Origin: Robiginitalea sp. SC105
GTDB taxonomy: Bacteria; Bacteroidota; Bacteroidia; Flavobacteriales; Flavobacteriaceae
Direction of reading: 5' to 3'
Length of the DNA: 64,000 bases
Assembly: GCF_014243345.1 (NCBI RefSeq)
Contig: NZ_JACLZF010000001.1
Coordinates: forward strand, 1,486,170 to 1,550,169
A model generated the notes under the pieces. The model was not told where the DNA came from. It was given only the letters and a program-made list of their open reading frames with translations, and searched no databases. This document shows, one piece after another, positions 9,505 to 18,536 of this stretch. Numbering within the stretch: position 1 is the first letter of the stretch; each line of letters starts with the position of its first letter. Both the position numbers and the translations under genes were made by a program.

Positions 9505-11205
9505 TCAGATATTGAATTTTGAAAGTTCGGAAACCGCGTGGTCTGCGGCGCGGGCAGTAAGTGCCATATAGGTCAGGGAGGGGTTCACGCAGGAAGAGGA
9601 GGTCATGCAGGCCCCGTCGGTGACAAAAACGTTTTTGGCCCCGTGTACCTGGTTGGTGCCGTTGAGCACGGAGGTCTTCGGGTCACGGCCCATCCTGGCC
9701 GTCCCCATTTCATGGATGCCATAGCCGGGTTCGTGTTCATTGTCGAAGCCCATGACATCTTCCAGGCCGGCTTTCTCCAGCATTTCCACGGCATCCTTGC
9801 GGATTTGCCGGTTCAGGGCCTTTTCGTTTTCCTTGAATTCACAGTCGATGGCCAGGGTGGGTTGTCCCCATTTGTCCGTGTTGGTTGTATCCAGGGTAAC
9901 TTTGTTCTCGTGATAGGGGAGGCATTCTGCAAACCCGGTAATGAAGAACTCCCAGGGTCCGGGCCTGAGTACTTCCTCCTTGAATCCGGCCCCGATTTTC
10001 TGGCTGTTTGCCACGTTCCCGCCCCGGTAGCCACCTCCCTGGAATCCATACCCCCGCAGGAAATCCTTGGATTTGGAAGCCTCATCCACATTCACGTACC
10101 GCGGGATATAGATCCCATTGGGCCTGCGGCCGCTGTAGTATTTGTCCTCGAAGCCGGGTACGCGGGCGGTGGCCCCGATCCGGTAGGTGTGGTCCATCAG
10201 GTTATGGCCCAGTTCCCCGCTGTCGTTCCCCATCCCTTCCGGGAACCGGTTGGATTTGGAATTAAGGAGTATCTGGGTGGTGCTCAATGTAGACGCATTG
10301 CAAAAGACAATGCGGGAGTGGTAATCCATGGACTCCCCGGTCTCCGCATCGATGATCCGCACCCCGCTCGCCTGCCCTTTTGCCTCGTCATAAAGGATGG
10401 ACTGCGCAATGGAGTAGGGGCGTATGGTGAGGTTCCCCGTGGCCTGGGCGGCCGGCAGGGTGACGGCATTGCTGCTGAAGTAGGCCCCGTACGGGCATCC
10501 CCGGCTGCACCGGTTCCGGTACTGGCACTGGCCCCTCCCGTTGAGGGGTTGGGTCAGGTGGGCAACGCGCCCAATGATCATATGGCGGCCGGGGAACTGG
10601 TCCTCAATCCGGCTTTTTACGTGTTTCTCCACGCAGTTCAGCTCCATCGGGGGCAGGAAATGGCTGTCCGGCAGCTGGGGCAGCCCGAGCGCCTCCCCGC
10701 TGATCCCTGCGAATTTTTCCACATGGGTATACCAGGGTTCTATGTCCCGGTACCGGATGGGCCAGTCCACCCCATACCCGTCCAGGGCATTGGCCTCAAA
10801 ATCTAGGTCGCTCCAGCGGTAGGTCTGTTTTCCCCACAGCAGGGACCGTCCCCCCATCTGGTGCCCGCGGATCCACAAAAAAGGTTTTACTTCCGTATAG
10901 GGGTTCTCCTGGTCATTTGCAAAGAAATGCTCCACGGACTTGCCGATAAAGCCGGATCGGATACCTTTGTAGTGTTTTTGTTTTTCCTCGGGGGTGAGGG
11001 CTTCCCTGAGTTCCATGTCCCAGGGGTCATAATTCATGGTAGGGTAGTCGGCCACGTGTTCCACGATGGGCCCCCGTTCCAGCACGAGGGTCTTCAGGCC
11101 TTTCTCGCAAAGTTCTTTGGCGGCCCAGCCCCCGCTGATCCCCGAACCGATCACGATGGCATCGTAGGTCATCTCTTTCCGGGCATCGATATTGTAATTT
11201 GCCAT
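9505..11205 (-). CDS. GMC family oxidoreductase
   Basis: A 566-residue FAD-dependent glucose-methanol-choline oxidoreductase. The FAD-binding strand-loop (AIVIGSGISGGWAAKEL) starts near residue 18. The C-terminal GMC signature is clear (near residue 500 on: HEMGTARMGRDP ... VFVTDGACMTSSSCVNPSLTYMALTARAADH) with the catalytic His/Asn pair of the family. The Cys-rich stretch CQYRNRCSRGCPYGAY near residue 225 is characteristic of the sugar-dehydrogenase group that pairs with gluconate dehydrogenase subunit 3. The ATG start is chosen over an upstream TTG. There is no leader of its own, so export, if any, would be through the adjacent Tat-leader partner. The expected cytochrome c subunit is absent, so the electron acceptor is unknown. 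Confidence 0.92.
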   Translation of the reverse strand: MANYNIDARKEMTYDAIVIGSGISGGWAAKELCEKGLKTLVLERGPIVEHVADYPTMNYDPWDMELREALTPEEKQKHYKGIRSGFIGKSVEHFFANDQENPYTEVKPFLWIRGHQMGGRSLLWGKQTYRWSDLDFEANALDGYGVDWPIRYRDIEPWYTHVEKFAGISGEALGLPQLPDSHFLPPMELNCVEKHVKSRIEDQFPGRHMIIGRVAHLTQPLNGRGQCQYRNRCSRGCPYGAYFSSNAVTLPAAQATGNLTIRPYSIAQSILYDEAKGQASGVRIIDAETGESMDYHSRIVFCNASTLSTTQILLNSKSNRFPEGMGNDSGELGHNLMDHTYRIGATARVPGFEDKYYSGRRPNGIYIPRYVNVDEASKSKDFLRGYGFQGGGYRGGNVANSQKIGAGFKEEVLRPGPWEFFITGFAECLPYHENKVTLDTTNTDKWGQPTLAIDCEFKENEKALNRQIRKDAVEMLEKAGLEDVMGFDNEHEPGYGIHEMGTARMGRDPKTSVLNGTNQVHGAKNVFVTDGACMTSSSCVNPSLTYMALTARAADHAVSELSKFNI

Positions 11206-11360
11206 TTCAGTAAATCTTGTTGCCAACTAAGATAGCAAAATAAGGCTTCTGCCTTTTCGGCATTTTGCGGGCAGGGGGATCCGGCCGGTGGAAAGGACAT
11301 TCCCCGGCAGGAAGGCATATCCCGGTAGTTCCTGTAAGCAGGCCCGGGATCCGGGTATTT

Positions 11361-11873
11361 TCAGCGGAAGCGGTTGGCCTCCGGGAAGGTATACAGGAAG
11401 CCCAGGTTGACGGTCGCCCAGGGCGTACCCTCCGTTTCGATTCCGGTGTAGCTGAGGTTGATCTCCGTCTGGGCTCCCATGAGGTAGCCGATAACGGGCT
11501 TGTAGTAGAGGCCCCCGTCGTTGCCGTCGTTGAGCCCGAGTGCATACCCGAGGTCTCCCCCAAAGGAAAACGAGTTGGAAAGCCAGATGCGCACACTTGC
11601 CGCCAGGGGCAGGAATTGGACATTGGGCAGGTCCACCCCGCCATTGTCGAATTTTTCCGGGAAACCGTTTATAAAGCCGGTCATGGCACCGAGGTCCACG
11701 ACCTCCCCGAGGGCGGCCAGGTAACCGGCATCCAGGCCCACCGAAAGGCTGACCACGTCGTTGACCTCAGAAGTTACCGGGAGCGAGCCGTGTGCCCCGA
11801 TTTTAAACCCCTGTTGGGCGTGCACCCCGCAGGCAAAAAGCAGCCCGGCAAAAAAGAGTAATTGGCGTTGCAT
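11361..11873 (-). CDS. Outer-membrane beta-barrel-like protein
   Basis: A 170-residue exported protein of unknown function. Residues 1-19 are a signal peptide ending GVHA-Q. The mature part alternates hydrophobic and polar residues with many Gly and aromatic positions (for example SLSVGLDAGYLAALG, SFGGDLGYALGL, YYKPVIGYLMG) and stops with a strand-like end rich in aromatics (TVNLGFLYTFPEANRFR), a pattern usual for small eight-strand outer-membrane barrels of the PorT/OmpW-like group in Bacteroidetes. It is preceded by the old-yellow-enzyme gene and followed by the GMC gene, all leftward but with over 130 bases on each side, so it may be its own unit. No enzymatic motif seen. Confidence 0.7.
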   Translation of the reverse strand: MQRQLLFFAGLLFACGVHAQQGFKIGAHGSLPVTSEVNDVVSLSVGLDAGYLAALGEVVDLGAMTGFINGFPEKFDNGGVDLPNVQFLPLAASVRIWLSNSFSFGGDLGYALGLNDGNDGGLYYKPVIGYLMGAQTEINLSYTGIETEGTPWATVNLGFLYTFPEANRFR

Positions 11874-12040
11874 GAAGGTAAATTTATTTACTCAAACGCG
11901 ACAGCCCCGGTTTTATGCCCTCGGGCACCCCCTTTTGTTGTGAAACCCCTGTATGCCGTTGTAATCCCAGAGTGACAGGCCCCGGTGGTCACCGCCGGGT
12001 CCCCGGATCCAGGTTGGTTATGATGCGGCGGATGCCTGTA

Positions 12041-13126
12041 TCATGCTTTCTGCAATTTGGGGTAATCCGTGTACCCCTTGGCCCCGGGAGTATAGAAGGT
12101 ATCGAAATCCGGGTCGTTGAGCGGTTCCCCGTGCTTCATCCGTGCAACCAGGTCGGGGTTTGCGATAAACGGACGGCCAAAGGCAACCAGGTTGCCGAAC
12201 CCTGCCGACAGGTGGCGCTCTGCCTTTTCGGCATCATAGCCACCGGACAATATCAGTGTGCCGGTGAACCGGTCGCGGATGCTCCTGCGAATTTCATCGG
12301 GCAGGGGAGCCGCGCCCATGGCTTCGTGGTTGACCAGATGCAGGTAGGTCAGCCCCAGGGTATCCATGTTCCAGGCCAGTACGTCAAACTGCTCGTGTTG
12401 CCCGTCAAAGCCGGACAAGTCATTGAATACGCCGTTCGGGGACAACCGGATACCGGTCCGGTCCCCGCCGATGGCCGAACATACGGCTTCCGCAACCTCC
12501 AGGGCAAACCGGTTCCGGTTGGCAGGGGACCCCCCATAGGCATCCGTCCGCTGGTTGGAACCGGGGTTCAGGAATTGTTCGATCAGGTAGCCGTTGGCGG
12601 CATGCAGTTCCACCCCGTCAAACCCGGCTTCAACGGCCCATTCGGAGGCCTGCACATATTCGGCGATGGTATTGCGGATATCCTCCCCGGTCATGGCAGA
12701 CGGAGTGGGCAGGGGTTGTTCGCCTTTGCCGTCTACATACATTTTGGTGGTCTGGGCGACAATGGCAGACGGAGCGAGTACCCGGGATCCTTCGGGCATG
12801 TTGCCGGGATGGCTGATGCGCCCCGTGTGCATGAGTTGCAGGAAGATCTTGGCACCATTTTTATGGACGGCCTCCGGGATGGGCTTCCAGGCCTCCATTT
12901 GTTCCGGCGTGTAGATGCCGGGTATCCTCGGGTAGCCCGCGCCGTTGGGGGAGGGTGCGGTCCCCTCCGTGATGATCAGGCCAGCGCCCGAACGCTGCCC
13001 GTAGTACTCGGCCATGAGCGGGGTCGGGATATGGTCCGCAGTGGCCCGGCTCCGAGTCATGGGAGCCATTACCACGCGATTTTTAAGATTCATCCGATCA
13101 TAGGGTTCAAATAGTATTTTTGACAT
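12041..13126 (-). CDS. Alkene reductase, old yellow enzyme family
   Basis: A 361-residue FMN-dependent ene-reductase of the old yellow enzyme family (NemA/OYE type), which uses NADPH to reduce activated C=C bonds, nitro-esters and similar electrophiles. TIM-barrel signatures are in order: the N-terminal NRVVMAPMTRSRA near residue 16, the substrate-binding HAANGYLIEQFLNP (His-Ala-Ala-Asn) near residue 180, the strand with RLSPNG near residue 230 and the phosphate-binding end LVAFGRPFIANPDL near residue 315. Length is normal. Cytoplasmic. A G/C-rich perfect hairpin lies in its 5' leader about 20-50 bases before the start. Confidence 0.93.
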   Translation of the reverse strand: MSKILFEPYDRMNLKNRVVMAPMTRSRATADHIPTPLMAEYYGQRSGAGLIITEGTAPSPNGAGYPRIPGIYTPEQMEAWKPIPEAVHKNGAKIFLQLMHTGRISHPGNMPEGSRVLAPSAIVAQTTKMYVDGKGEQPLPTPSAMTGEDIRNTIAEYVQASEWAVEAGFDGVELHAANGYLIEQFLNPGSNQRTDAYGGSPANRNRFALEVAEAVCSAIGGDRTGIRLSPNGVFNDLSGFDGQHEQFDVLAWNMDTLGLTYLHLVNHEAMGAAPLPDEIRRSIRDRFTGTLILSGGYDAEKAERHLSAGFGNLVAFGRPFIANPDLVARMKHGEPLNDPDFDTFYTPGAKGYTDYPKLQKA

Positions 13127-13147
13127 GGATAGTTGTTTTTAGGGCCC

Positions 13148-13178
13148 GGGGGGGCAGGCCTGCAGGCCCTGCCCCCCC
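13148..13178. repeat. G/C-rich hairpin before alkene reductase
   Basis: An 11-base perfect inverted repeat (GGGGGGGCAGG / CCTGCCCCCCC) around a nine-base loop. On the minus strand it lies between folE and the alkene reductase start and has no following T-run, so it is not a standard intrinsic terminator. It could be a leader structure, a protein-binding palindrome or a mutation-prone homopolymer site. Confidence 0.6.
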
Positions 13179-13303
13179 GACGAATTTGTAAATAGTTAAA
13201 GTGGGCCGCATCCGGGCCGTATGGGCCTTCAGCCCGGGAGCGCATACCGGCAGATCGCGCTTTCCGATTTGCCGGGTTTCCGGCTCACAGCCCTAGCGGC
13301 GGT

Positions 13304-14011
13304 TTAATCCTTCAGGTAAAACTGCAGTTCGGCGAGTTTTTCGGGGCGTTCAAAGCAGCCGCCGTAAAAGGAGGTGACGGTAGCGGAACAGTCGTCGCGG
13401 ATCCCCCGGGAGGCGACGCACAGATGTTTGGCGTCCAGGATGACTGCCACGTCTTCCGTGCCCAGGATATTTTGCAGTTCGGCTCCGATCTGGCAGGTCA
13501 TCCGTTCCTGTACCTGCGGGCGGCGGGCGTAGTACTGGACAATCCGGTTCAGTTTGGACAGGCCGATTACCTGACCGCTTGATACATAGGCCACATGGGC
13601 CTTACCGAATATAGGCACGAAATGATGCTCGCAATTGGAGTAGAACTGGATGTTTTTCTCGACCAGCATCTGCCCGTACTGATACTTGTTGTCGAAGAGC
13701 GATATACTGGGTTTGTTCCTGGGGTCAAGTCCCGAAAAGCTTTCCTCCACAAACATTTTTGCCACCCGCGCCGGTGTATCCCGCAGGGAGTCGTCGTCGA
13801 GGTCCAGGCCCAGGGTTTCCATGATCCTTTCAAAATAAAAGGCGATCTGCGCCTTTTTTTCCGTATCGCTCAATTCAAAGGCGTCTTCCCGCATCGGGGT
13901 CTGCATGCCCTCCGGCAATGCCTGTGATTCGCGGTTTTTGCTGATACTTCCGTTAAGGGGCTTGATTTTGCCATTAAGGGGCTTGGGAAGCGTTGTGGTC
14001 ACTTTACTCAT
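13304..14011 (-). CDS. folE: GTP cyclohydrolase I
   Basis: A 235-residue type I GTP cyclohydrolase, first enzyme of tetrahydrofolate (and biopterin/queuosine-type) synthesis, turning GTP into dihydroneopterin triphosphate. The zinc and active-site motif CEHHFVPIFGKAHVAY is complete near residue 128, followed by GLSKLNRIVQYYARRPQVQERMT and the second zinc Cys in HLCVASRGIRD near residue 200. The first 45 or so residues are a low-complexity, charged extension ahead of the conserved core, as in other flavobacterial FolE proteins. It follows a small coiled protein gene by 21 bases in the same direction, suggesting one transcript. It forms a cytoplasmic homodecamer in known members. Confidence 0.95.
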   Translation of the reverse strand: MSKVTTTLPKPLNGKIKPLNGSISKNRESQALPEGMQTPMREDAFELSDTEKKAQIAFYFERIMETLGLDLDDDSLRDTPARVAKMFVEESFSGLDPRNKPSISLFDNKYQYGQMLVEKNIQFYSNCEHHFVPIFGKAHVAYVSSGQVIGLSKLNRIVQYYARRPQVQERMTCQIGAELQNILGTEDVAVILDAKHLCVASRGIRDDCSATVTSFYGGCFERPEKLAELQFYLKD

Positions 14012-14032
14012 AGCTATATTTTTGGGGAACCT

Positions 14033-14206
14033 TTAGCGATTGGATTCCAGGGATTCAATTTGTTTCATTACCTCTTCGGCTGCAGCGTACTTTGCATCTC
14101 CCTGGGATCGGTTGGTCTGGGATAGGGCATGGGCTTCGGCCATCAGTTTTTTGTATTTGTCCTCGAGTTTCTGCCGAGGTGAACGGGATTTGAACATTCC
14201 AAACAT
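14033..14206 (-). CDS. Small Lacal_2735-type protein
   Basis: A 57-residue charged protein starting MFGMFKSRSPRQKLEDKYKK and almost entirely predicted helical (coiled coil) after residue 10. The short start at MFGMFK is used because this Met-Phe-Gly opening followed by a Lys/Glu-rich helix and an ATNRS-like Ser-Gln-Thr-Asn-Arg-Ser core is the pattern of the flavobacterial Lacal_2735 family; two upstream ATGs would add 10-14 non-conserved residues. Function unknown. It precedes folE by 21 bases and is probably on the same transcript. Confidence 0.75.
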   Translation of the reverse strand: MFGMFKSRSPRQKLEDKYKKLMAEAHALSQTNRSQGDAKYAAAEEVMKQIESLESNR

Positions 14207-14369
14207 CACATCAATATTTAGGGGGAAATTACCCATAATGTCTAACAAATAGTGTTAAACAATAAACAAAATTTTGAAAATCGTGGTTGGTCCGGCAGGA
14301 AAAGGCCGGATCAGGGCCTTCCATGTGTATGGCCAAACCCGCTCCCCAAAAGGACCGGGTTTATTGATG

Positions 14370-15347
14370 CTATTGGAATTGACCGGGGCGCAGCCCTTTT
14401 TTGTAGACGTCCCCGAAACCGGAGTTGTTAGGCTGGTAGGTATTGGCATAGGTAACATCCGCCTCTTCCGGGATGGGTTTGCCCAGTGCCCAGTACATGC
14501 CATTTAGTGCCAGCCGCCGCATATTGGGGTTCCTGAAGTCATAGGGGTGGCCCAGGGTGGTAAAGAATACCCGGGCGGCCTGACCGGATGCCCCCGTGTA
14601 CGTTTTGGTCCAGGCAACCGGGTTGACCAGGGGGAATCGGTCCAGGCGGCCTTCCATTTCGTGCTTCGACCGGAGGGAGCGTCCCATTAGCAAGGGGTTG
14701 GAATCCCCGGCGAGTTTCCAGTCACCCCCGTCCACGTGGTAGAGCCAGGAATACGCCTGGAAGTCGTCCACGCCCCTGAGGATGGGGTGTTCTGTACCAT
14801 CGGGCCGGTAGACGGCTGTGAGGGGCCCTTCCCCATCCTCAAAATGCCCGTGGTGCGTAATCCACTGCTGCCCGAAAACCCGGGTCGGCCATTCGTTGTT
14901 CATCACTGCGAGTTCCGTGGAGTCCGGGTACAGGAAGGCGTGGGTGGCCGTGCGGAAACCGACCATGGGCTTGCCCGATTCGGCATACCGGGTGATATGC
15001 TCCAGTTCGGATGGCGGGAGTGCCCGGAAGCGCGTAAACAGCACCATCAGGTCCGCACTGTCCAGGGCCTCCAGGCCCTCGATATGGTCCAGCCGGTTCG
15101 GGTCGATGACCCCGGCCGAATCTACCGAAAAGCAGAGGCTGATACGGGCCCCGAGTTCCCGCTCCAGGATTCCGGCCATCATGGGCATGGACTCTTCCGA
15201 GCGGTATTCCTCGTCCCCGATTACGAACACGATATGGGGCGGATCGGCACTTTCAGTTCCGGGGCTGTTTTCCCGGGGGGATTCCCCGCAGCCGGACCAC
15301 AAGGCGAAAACAATCAGCAGGAGGGTCCATCGGGTCAGGTTTTGCAT
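14370..15347 (-). CDS. ThuA-like domain lipoprotein
   Basis: A 325-residue exported protein with a ThuA (trehalose-utilisation type) domain, a class I glutamine-amidotransferase-like fold. The N-terminus is a lipoprotein leader ending WSGCGE with the lipid Cys near residue 20. The domain covers about residues 37-300 and contains the family's HHGHF near residue 165 and YHVDGGDWKLAGDSNP later. Members act on sugars or are partners of planctomycete-type cytochrome proteins; the catalytic Cys of amidotransferases is not obvious here. It starts five bases after the stop of the large cytochrome chimera gene, so the two are translated from one message and probably work together in carbohydrate breakdown at the cell surface. 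Exact role unknown. Confidence 0.82.
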   Translation of the reverse strand: MQNLTRWTLLLIVFALWSGCGESPRENSPGTESADPPHIVFVIGDEEYRSEESMPMMAGILERELGARISLCFSVDSAGVIDPNRLDHIEGLEALDSADLMVLFTRFRALPPSELEHITRYAESGKPMVGFRTATHAFLYPDSTELAVMNNEWPTRVFGQQWITHHGHFEDGEGPLTAVYRPDGTEHPILRGVDDFQAYSWLYHVDGGDWKLAGDSNPLLMGRSLRSKHEMEGRLDRFPLVNPVAWTKTYTGASGQAARVFFTTLGHPYDFRNPNMRRLALNGMYWALGKPIPEEADVTYANTYQPNNSGFGDVYKKGLRPGQFQ

Positions 15348-15352
15348 GGTGC

Positions 15353-18300
15353 TTACTTTAGTTCGCTGGTTTGGTAAAATCCTTTTTTATCCTTTTCGGC
15401 CTCCCGGACCTTGGCTACTTTTTCCGGGTGGACCGGGTCGGCGCGGTTTCCGAAGCTGTTCCGCACATAGGTGAGCACTGCGGCTATTTCCTCGTCCGTG
15501 AGGAGCCCTTCAAAAGCCGTCATCGGCACCTTCCCGTCGTAGGCGACGGCATTCACCATCAGGGGTCCCTGCAGGCCTTTGAGGGTCACCTTGATCAGCC
15601 GTTCCCCGGAGCCGGTGACCCAGGAGCTGCTGGCCAGGGGCGGGAAGCCGGAGGCCGGCAGGCCCTGTCCGTCTTCCTGGTGGCAGGTGGCACAATACCC
15701 CTCCCTGAAATAGATTTCCCGCCCTTTCACGTACAGCGTGCTGTCGCGGGCATCCAGGTGTTCAGGGACGGGGAGGGTTTCCTCCACATCCCCCTGTTTC
15801 TTTCCGCTGATCCGTTCGCTGACGGCCAGGAAGGCATCCCGGTTCCAGCTGTCGATTCCGGATGCGCCCAGGATACCCAGCAGTTCCCGGGCCGGTTCTG
15901 CCTCCAGCCAGGAAGCCGCAGCCAGGGTTTCCATCCGCACCCGGCCATTCGGGTCCCGGGCGGTTTGCGCAAAAACCTCCCTGAAATTGGGTACCCTGTT
16001 CAGGTTATAACGCACTGCACGTACCCCGGCAGCCCGTACACGTGGGTCGTCCGATACGAGTATTTCCCGCAACAGGCCCGTATCCAGGCGGTTGATGCCC
16101 CAACTGGCCCAGAGCGCCTCCAGCCGGTGGTGTTCGTACCCGGGGTCCCCCGGGTCCAGGTCCTGTGCCCATCGGGCGAGCGCGGCCGATACGGCTTCCG
16201 GCTCTTTACCCCGGAGGATCCGGCGCGCCCGGTACCGCACCCGGTATTCCGGGCTCCGAAGCGCCTCGAGCAATTCTTCCAACGAGGCACCTGCCAGTGG
16301 GGGAGGGTCCAGCAAGGGCCGGCCTGTATGGGTAATCCGGTAGATCCGGCCATGGCTGTGGTCCCGGTAAGGATCCCGGGCATTGTGCTGCATATGCCCG
16401 ATGAGGATGTTGTGCCAGTCTACCACATAGAGGCTGCCATCCGGGGCAAACTCCAGGTCAACAGGCCGGAAGTTCGGGTCGCTGCTCCGCAGGAGGTCCT
16501 GGCGGAATTCCAGGGAAAAACCGGTGCCGGCTTCCCGGACGGCATGCTGCTTGATCCCGAGGAACCCGATATCGTTGCACAGGAGGATATCCCCCTGCAC
16601 GGAATCCGGGAAATGCCGGCTGGAGACAAATTCCAGCCCCGAGGTGGGCCGTACCTTGTGGGGGTCGGGGACCAGGTCAGCCGGCAACGGGTTGGAGATA
16701 CCGTACTGGGGAGCCAGGGTACCGGGCAGCATCCACCGGAGGGCAGGCCCGGAGGTATCCAGGAAAAAGGGTTGGCCCCAGGCGTCAAAAGCGATCCCCC
16801 AGGGGTTCGGAATGGGGAGCTGTGCGGTGCGTTCCAGGTGCCGGCGGGCCGGGTTGAACCGGTAAAAGCCCCCATTGGTGCCCCGGACCGGCCCATAGGG
16901 GGTTTCCACATTCGTATGCAGGAAAGTGCCTTCTCCCATATAGATGGCCCCGCTGGGATCGGTGGTGAAGGCACTGATGGCGTGGTGGGTGTCGTGGTCG
17001 TCAAAACCGCTGAAGACGATTTCCTCCGTATCGGCACGGTCATCCCCGTCCGTGTCCCGGAACAATTTGAGGTGCGTCCCCTGGGAGATATAGACGCCTT
17101 CCGGGCTCAGTTCAAAGCCCACGGGCAGATGGAGTCCGTCTACCCAGGTTTTCACTGTATCTGCTCGACCATCGCCGTCGGTATCCTCCAGGATCAATAA
17201 TTTGTCATTTGGTTTGGAATCCCCGGGCTTGTAATGCGGGTAGGAAGGCATGGTCGCCACCCAAAGCCGGCCGGAATCGTCAAAGGACAATTGTACCGGG
17301 TTGGCCAGCTCCGGGAATTCCGCTTCCGAGGCAAAAAGGGATATTTCATACCCGGGGGCCATCGTAAAGGTGCGCAGCGCCTCCTCCCCATAGAGGTACG
17401 TTCCGCCCCCGTGGCCGTAGGCATCCGGTTTGTAGTTGCTCGTTACCGGTGGCAGGGGACGTGTCCGCGAATCGGACGCGGCCACGTCGAAAACCCTTCC
17501 GGATGCCGCTTCCCAGATGGCGGTATCCCGTACCGCCGTCATCTGCCGGATCTTTTCGAGTTCGTAGGGGTAGTTGTCCGGCCCAAACGGGTCGTAGCGA
17601 CGCCCGTAGACATGAACCCCGTTGGGGATCTTGAAATCGTTGTGCCAGAACCAGTTCTTTTCCCTTACGGCAGCCAGTAGCGGGCCATCCCCGGGAAGTT
17701 CACCCGTAACCCCGAAGACCTTTTCGGCCAGGAAGGCAGCCAGTTTCCGGTACCCGGCATCGTTGAGCTGCAAACCATCAATGGTGAGGTTGTCCGCCCC
17801 GGCAAACCACTGCAGCGAAGGGTGGAAAACATCCACGAAGGGGATGTCCTTTTCAGCGGCGACTGCCGCCATCATTTCCGTGTAAGCCTCCAGCTTTCGA
17901 TTGGTGGTGCCCACTTCGGGCAGGTCCGGCCCGCCGTTGTGTTCCTCCAGGGCAGTAGGGGAGATCAATACGAGCCGGGGGGAGGCCCCGCCGTGATACT
18001 TCCGGTTGAGGGTATGGGTGACAAAGCGGCTGAGCTCTTCCCGGGTGACCTCCTGGTAGCCGTCCGGGCGGAACACCTCGTTAAAGCCGAAAAATGCGAG
18101 GATGATATCCGCCTCCAGCCGGCTGAGCCATTCGTCCGGGCTTTCAAAATGCCCCTCACTGCCGGAAGGGGGGTAGAGTTCGCTCAGCAATTCGGAGGCC
18201 CCGGGGAAGGCCCAGGGTTCCATGCGTCCTGAATGGGGGCGGAATCCGGGGGTGTTGCCGCCGTCCCCCATGTTGCGTATCCTCAGCAGGCTGTCGGGAT

Positions 18301-18496
18301 AGGCCGCCTGCAGGGCAGTTTCGAAATATCCGAATTGCATCATCCGGGAGGGGAGGTTGTTGCCCAGCAGGACCAGGGTATCCTGTCTGCGGACGGTCAC
18401 CAGGGGTTCGGGACGAGAGCAGCTCCAAAAGAGCACGGCGGCCAGCAACCAGGCCAGGCCGGGTCCGGGTAGGTGTAAAACGCGTTGTTTCATCAT
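15353..18496 (-). CDS. PVC-type heme-binding multidomain protein
   Basis: A 1047-residue exported chimera. In order: a lipoprotein-like leader (FWSCSRPE, Cys near residue 26); an SGNH-hydrolase-like domain (about 35-270) with a FGFNEVF block and DGLQLNDAGY end; a beta-propeller of the membrane-bound dehydrogenase/NHL type (about 370-735) with repeated Asp-rich turns such as LKLFRDTDGDDRAD and LILEDTDGDGRAD; HEAT-like helical repeats (about 740-920); and a C-terminal cytochrome c domain with one heme site CATCHQ near residue 958. This is the architecture of PVC-type heme-binding CxxCH proteins common in Planctomycetes, Verrucomicrobia and some Bacteroidetes, thought to oxidise sugars outside the cell. 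The SGNH block I reads LGNNL instead of GDS, so the esterase site may be dead. It is followed at five bases by the ThuA gene. Confidence 0.88.
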   Translation of the reverse strand: MMKQRVLHLPGPGLAWLLAAVLFWSCSRPEPLVTVRRQDTLVLLGNNLPSRMMQFGYFETALQAAYPDSLLRIRNMGDGGNTPGFRPHSGRMEPWAFPGASELLSELYPPSGSEGHFESPDEWLSRLEADIILAFFGFNEVFRPDGYQEVTREELSRFVTHTLNRKYHGGASPRLVLISPTALEEHNGGPDLPEVGTTNRKLEAYTEMMAAVAAEKDIPFVDVFHPSLQWFAGADNLTIDGLQLNDAGYRKLAAFLAEKVFGVTGELPGDGPLLAAVREKNWFWHNDFKIPNGVHVYGRRYDPFGPDNYPYELEKIRQMTAVRDTAIWEAASGRVFDVAASDSRTRPLPPVTSNYKPDAYGHGGGTYLYGEEALRTFTMAPGYEISLFASEAEFPELANPVQLSFDDSGRLWVATMPSYPHYKPGDSKPNDKLLILEDTDGDGRADTVKTWVDGLHLPVGFELSPEGVYISQGTHLKLFRDTDGDDRADTEEIVFSGFDDHDTHHAISAFTTDPSGAIYMGEGTFLHTNVETPYGPVRGTNGGFYRFNPARRHLERTAQLPIPNPWGIAFDAWGQPFFLDTSGPALRWMLPGTLAPQYGISNPLPADLVPDPHKVRPTSGLEFVSSRHFPDSVQGDILLCNDIGFLGIKQHAVREAGTGFSLEFRQDLLRSSDPNFRPVDLEFAPDGSLYVVDWHNILIGHMQHNARDPYRDHSHGRIYRITHTGRPLLDPPPLAGASLEELLEALRSPEYRVRYRARRILRGKEPEAVSAALARWAQDLDPGDPGYEHHRLEALWASWGINRLDTGLLREILVSDDPRVRAAGVRAVRYNLNRVPNFREVFAQTARDPNGRVRMETLAAASWLEAEPARELLGILGASGIDSWNRDAFLAVSERISGKKQGDVEETLPVPEHLDARDSTLYVKGREIYFREGYCATCHQEDGQGLPASGFPPLASSSWVTGSGERLIKVTLKGLQGPLMVNAVAYDGKVPMTAFEGLLTDEEIAAVLTYVRNSFGNRADPVHPEKVAKVREAEKDKKGFYQTSELK

Positions 18497-18536
18497 CCGA
18501 AAGGGTCAGCTTGAAATCCTCTTAAAACTACTGCAT

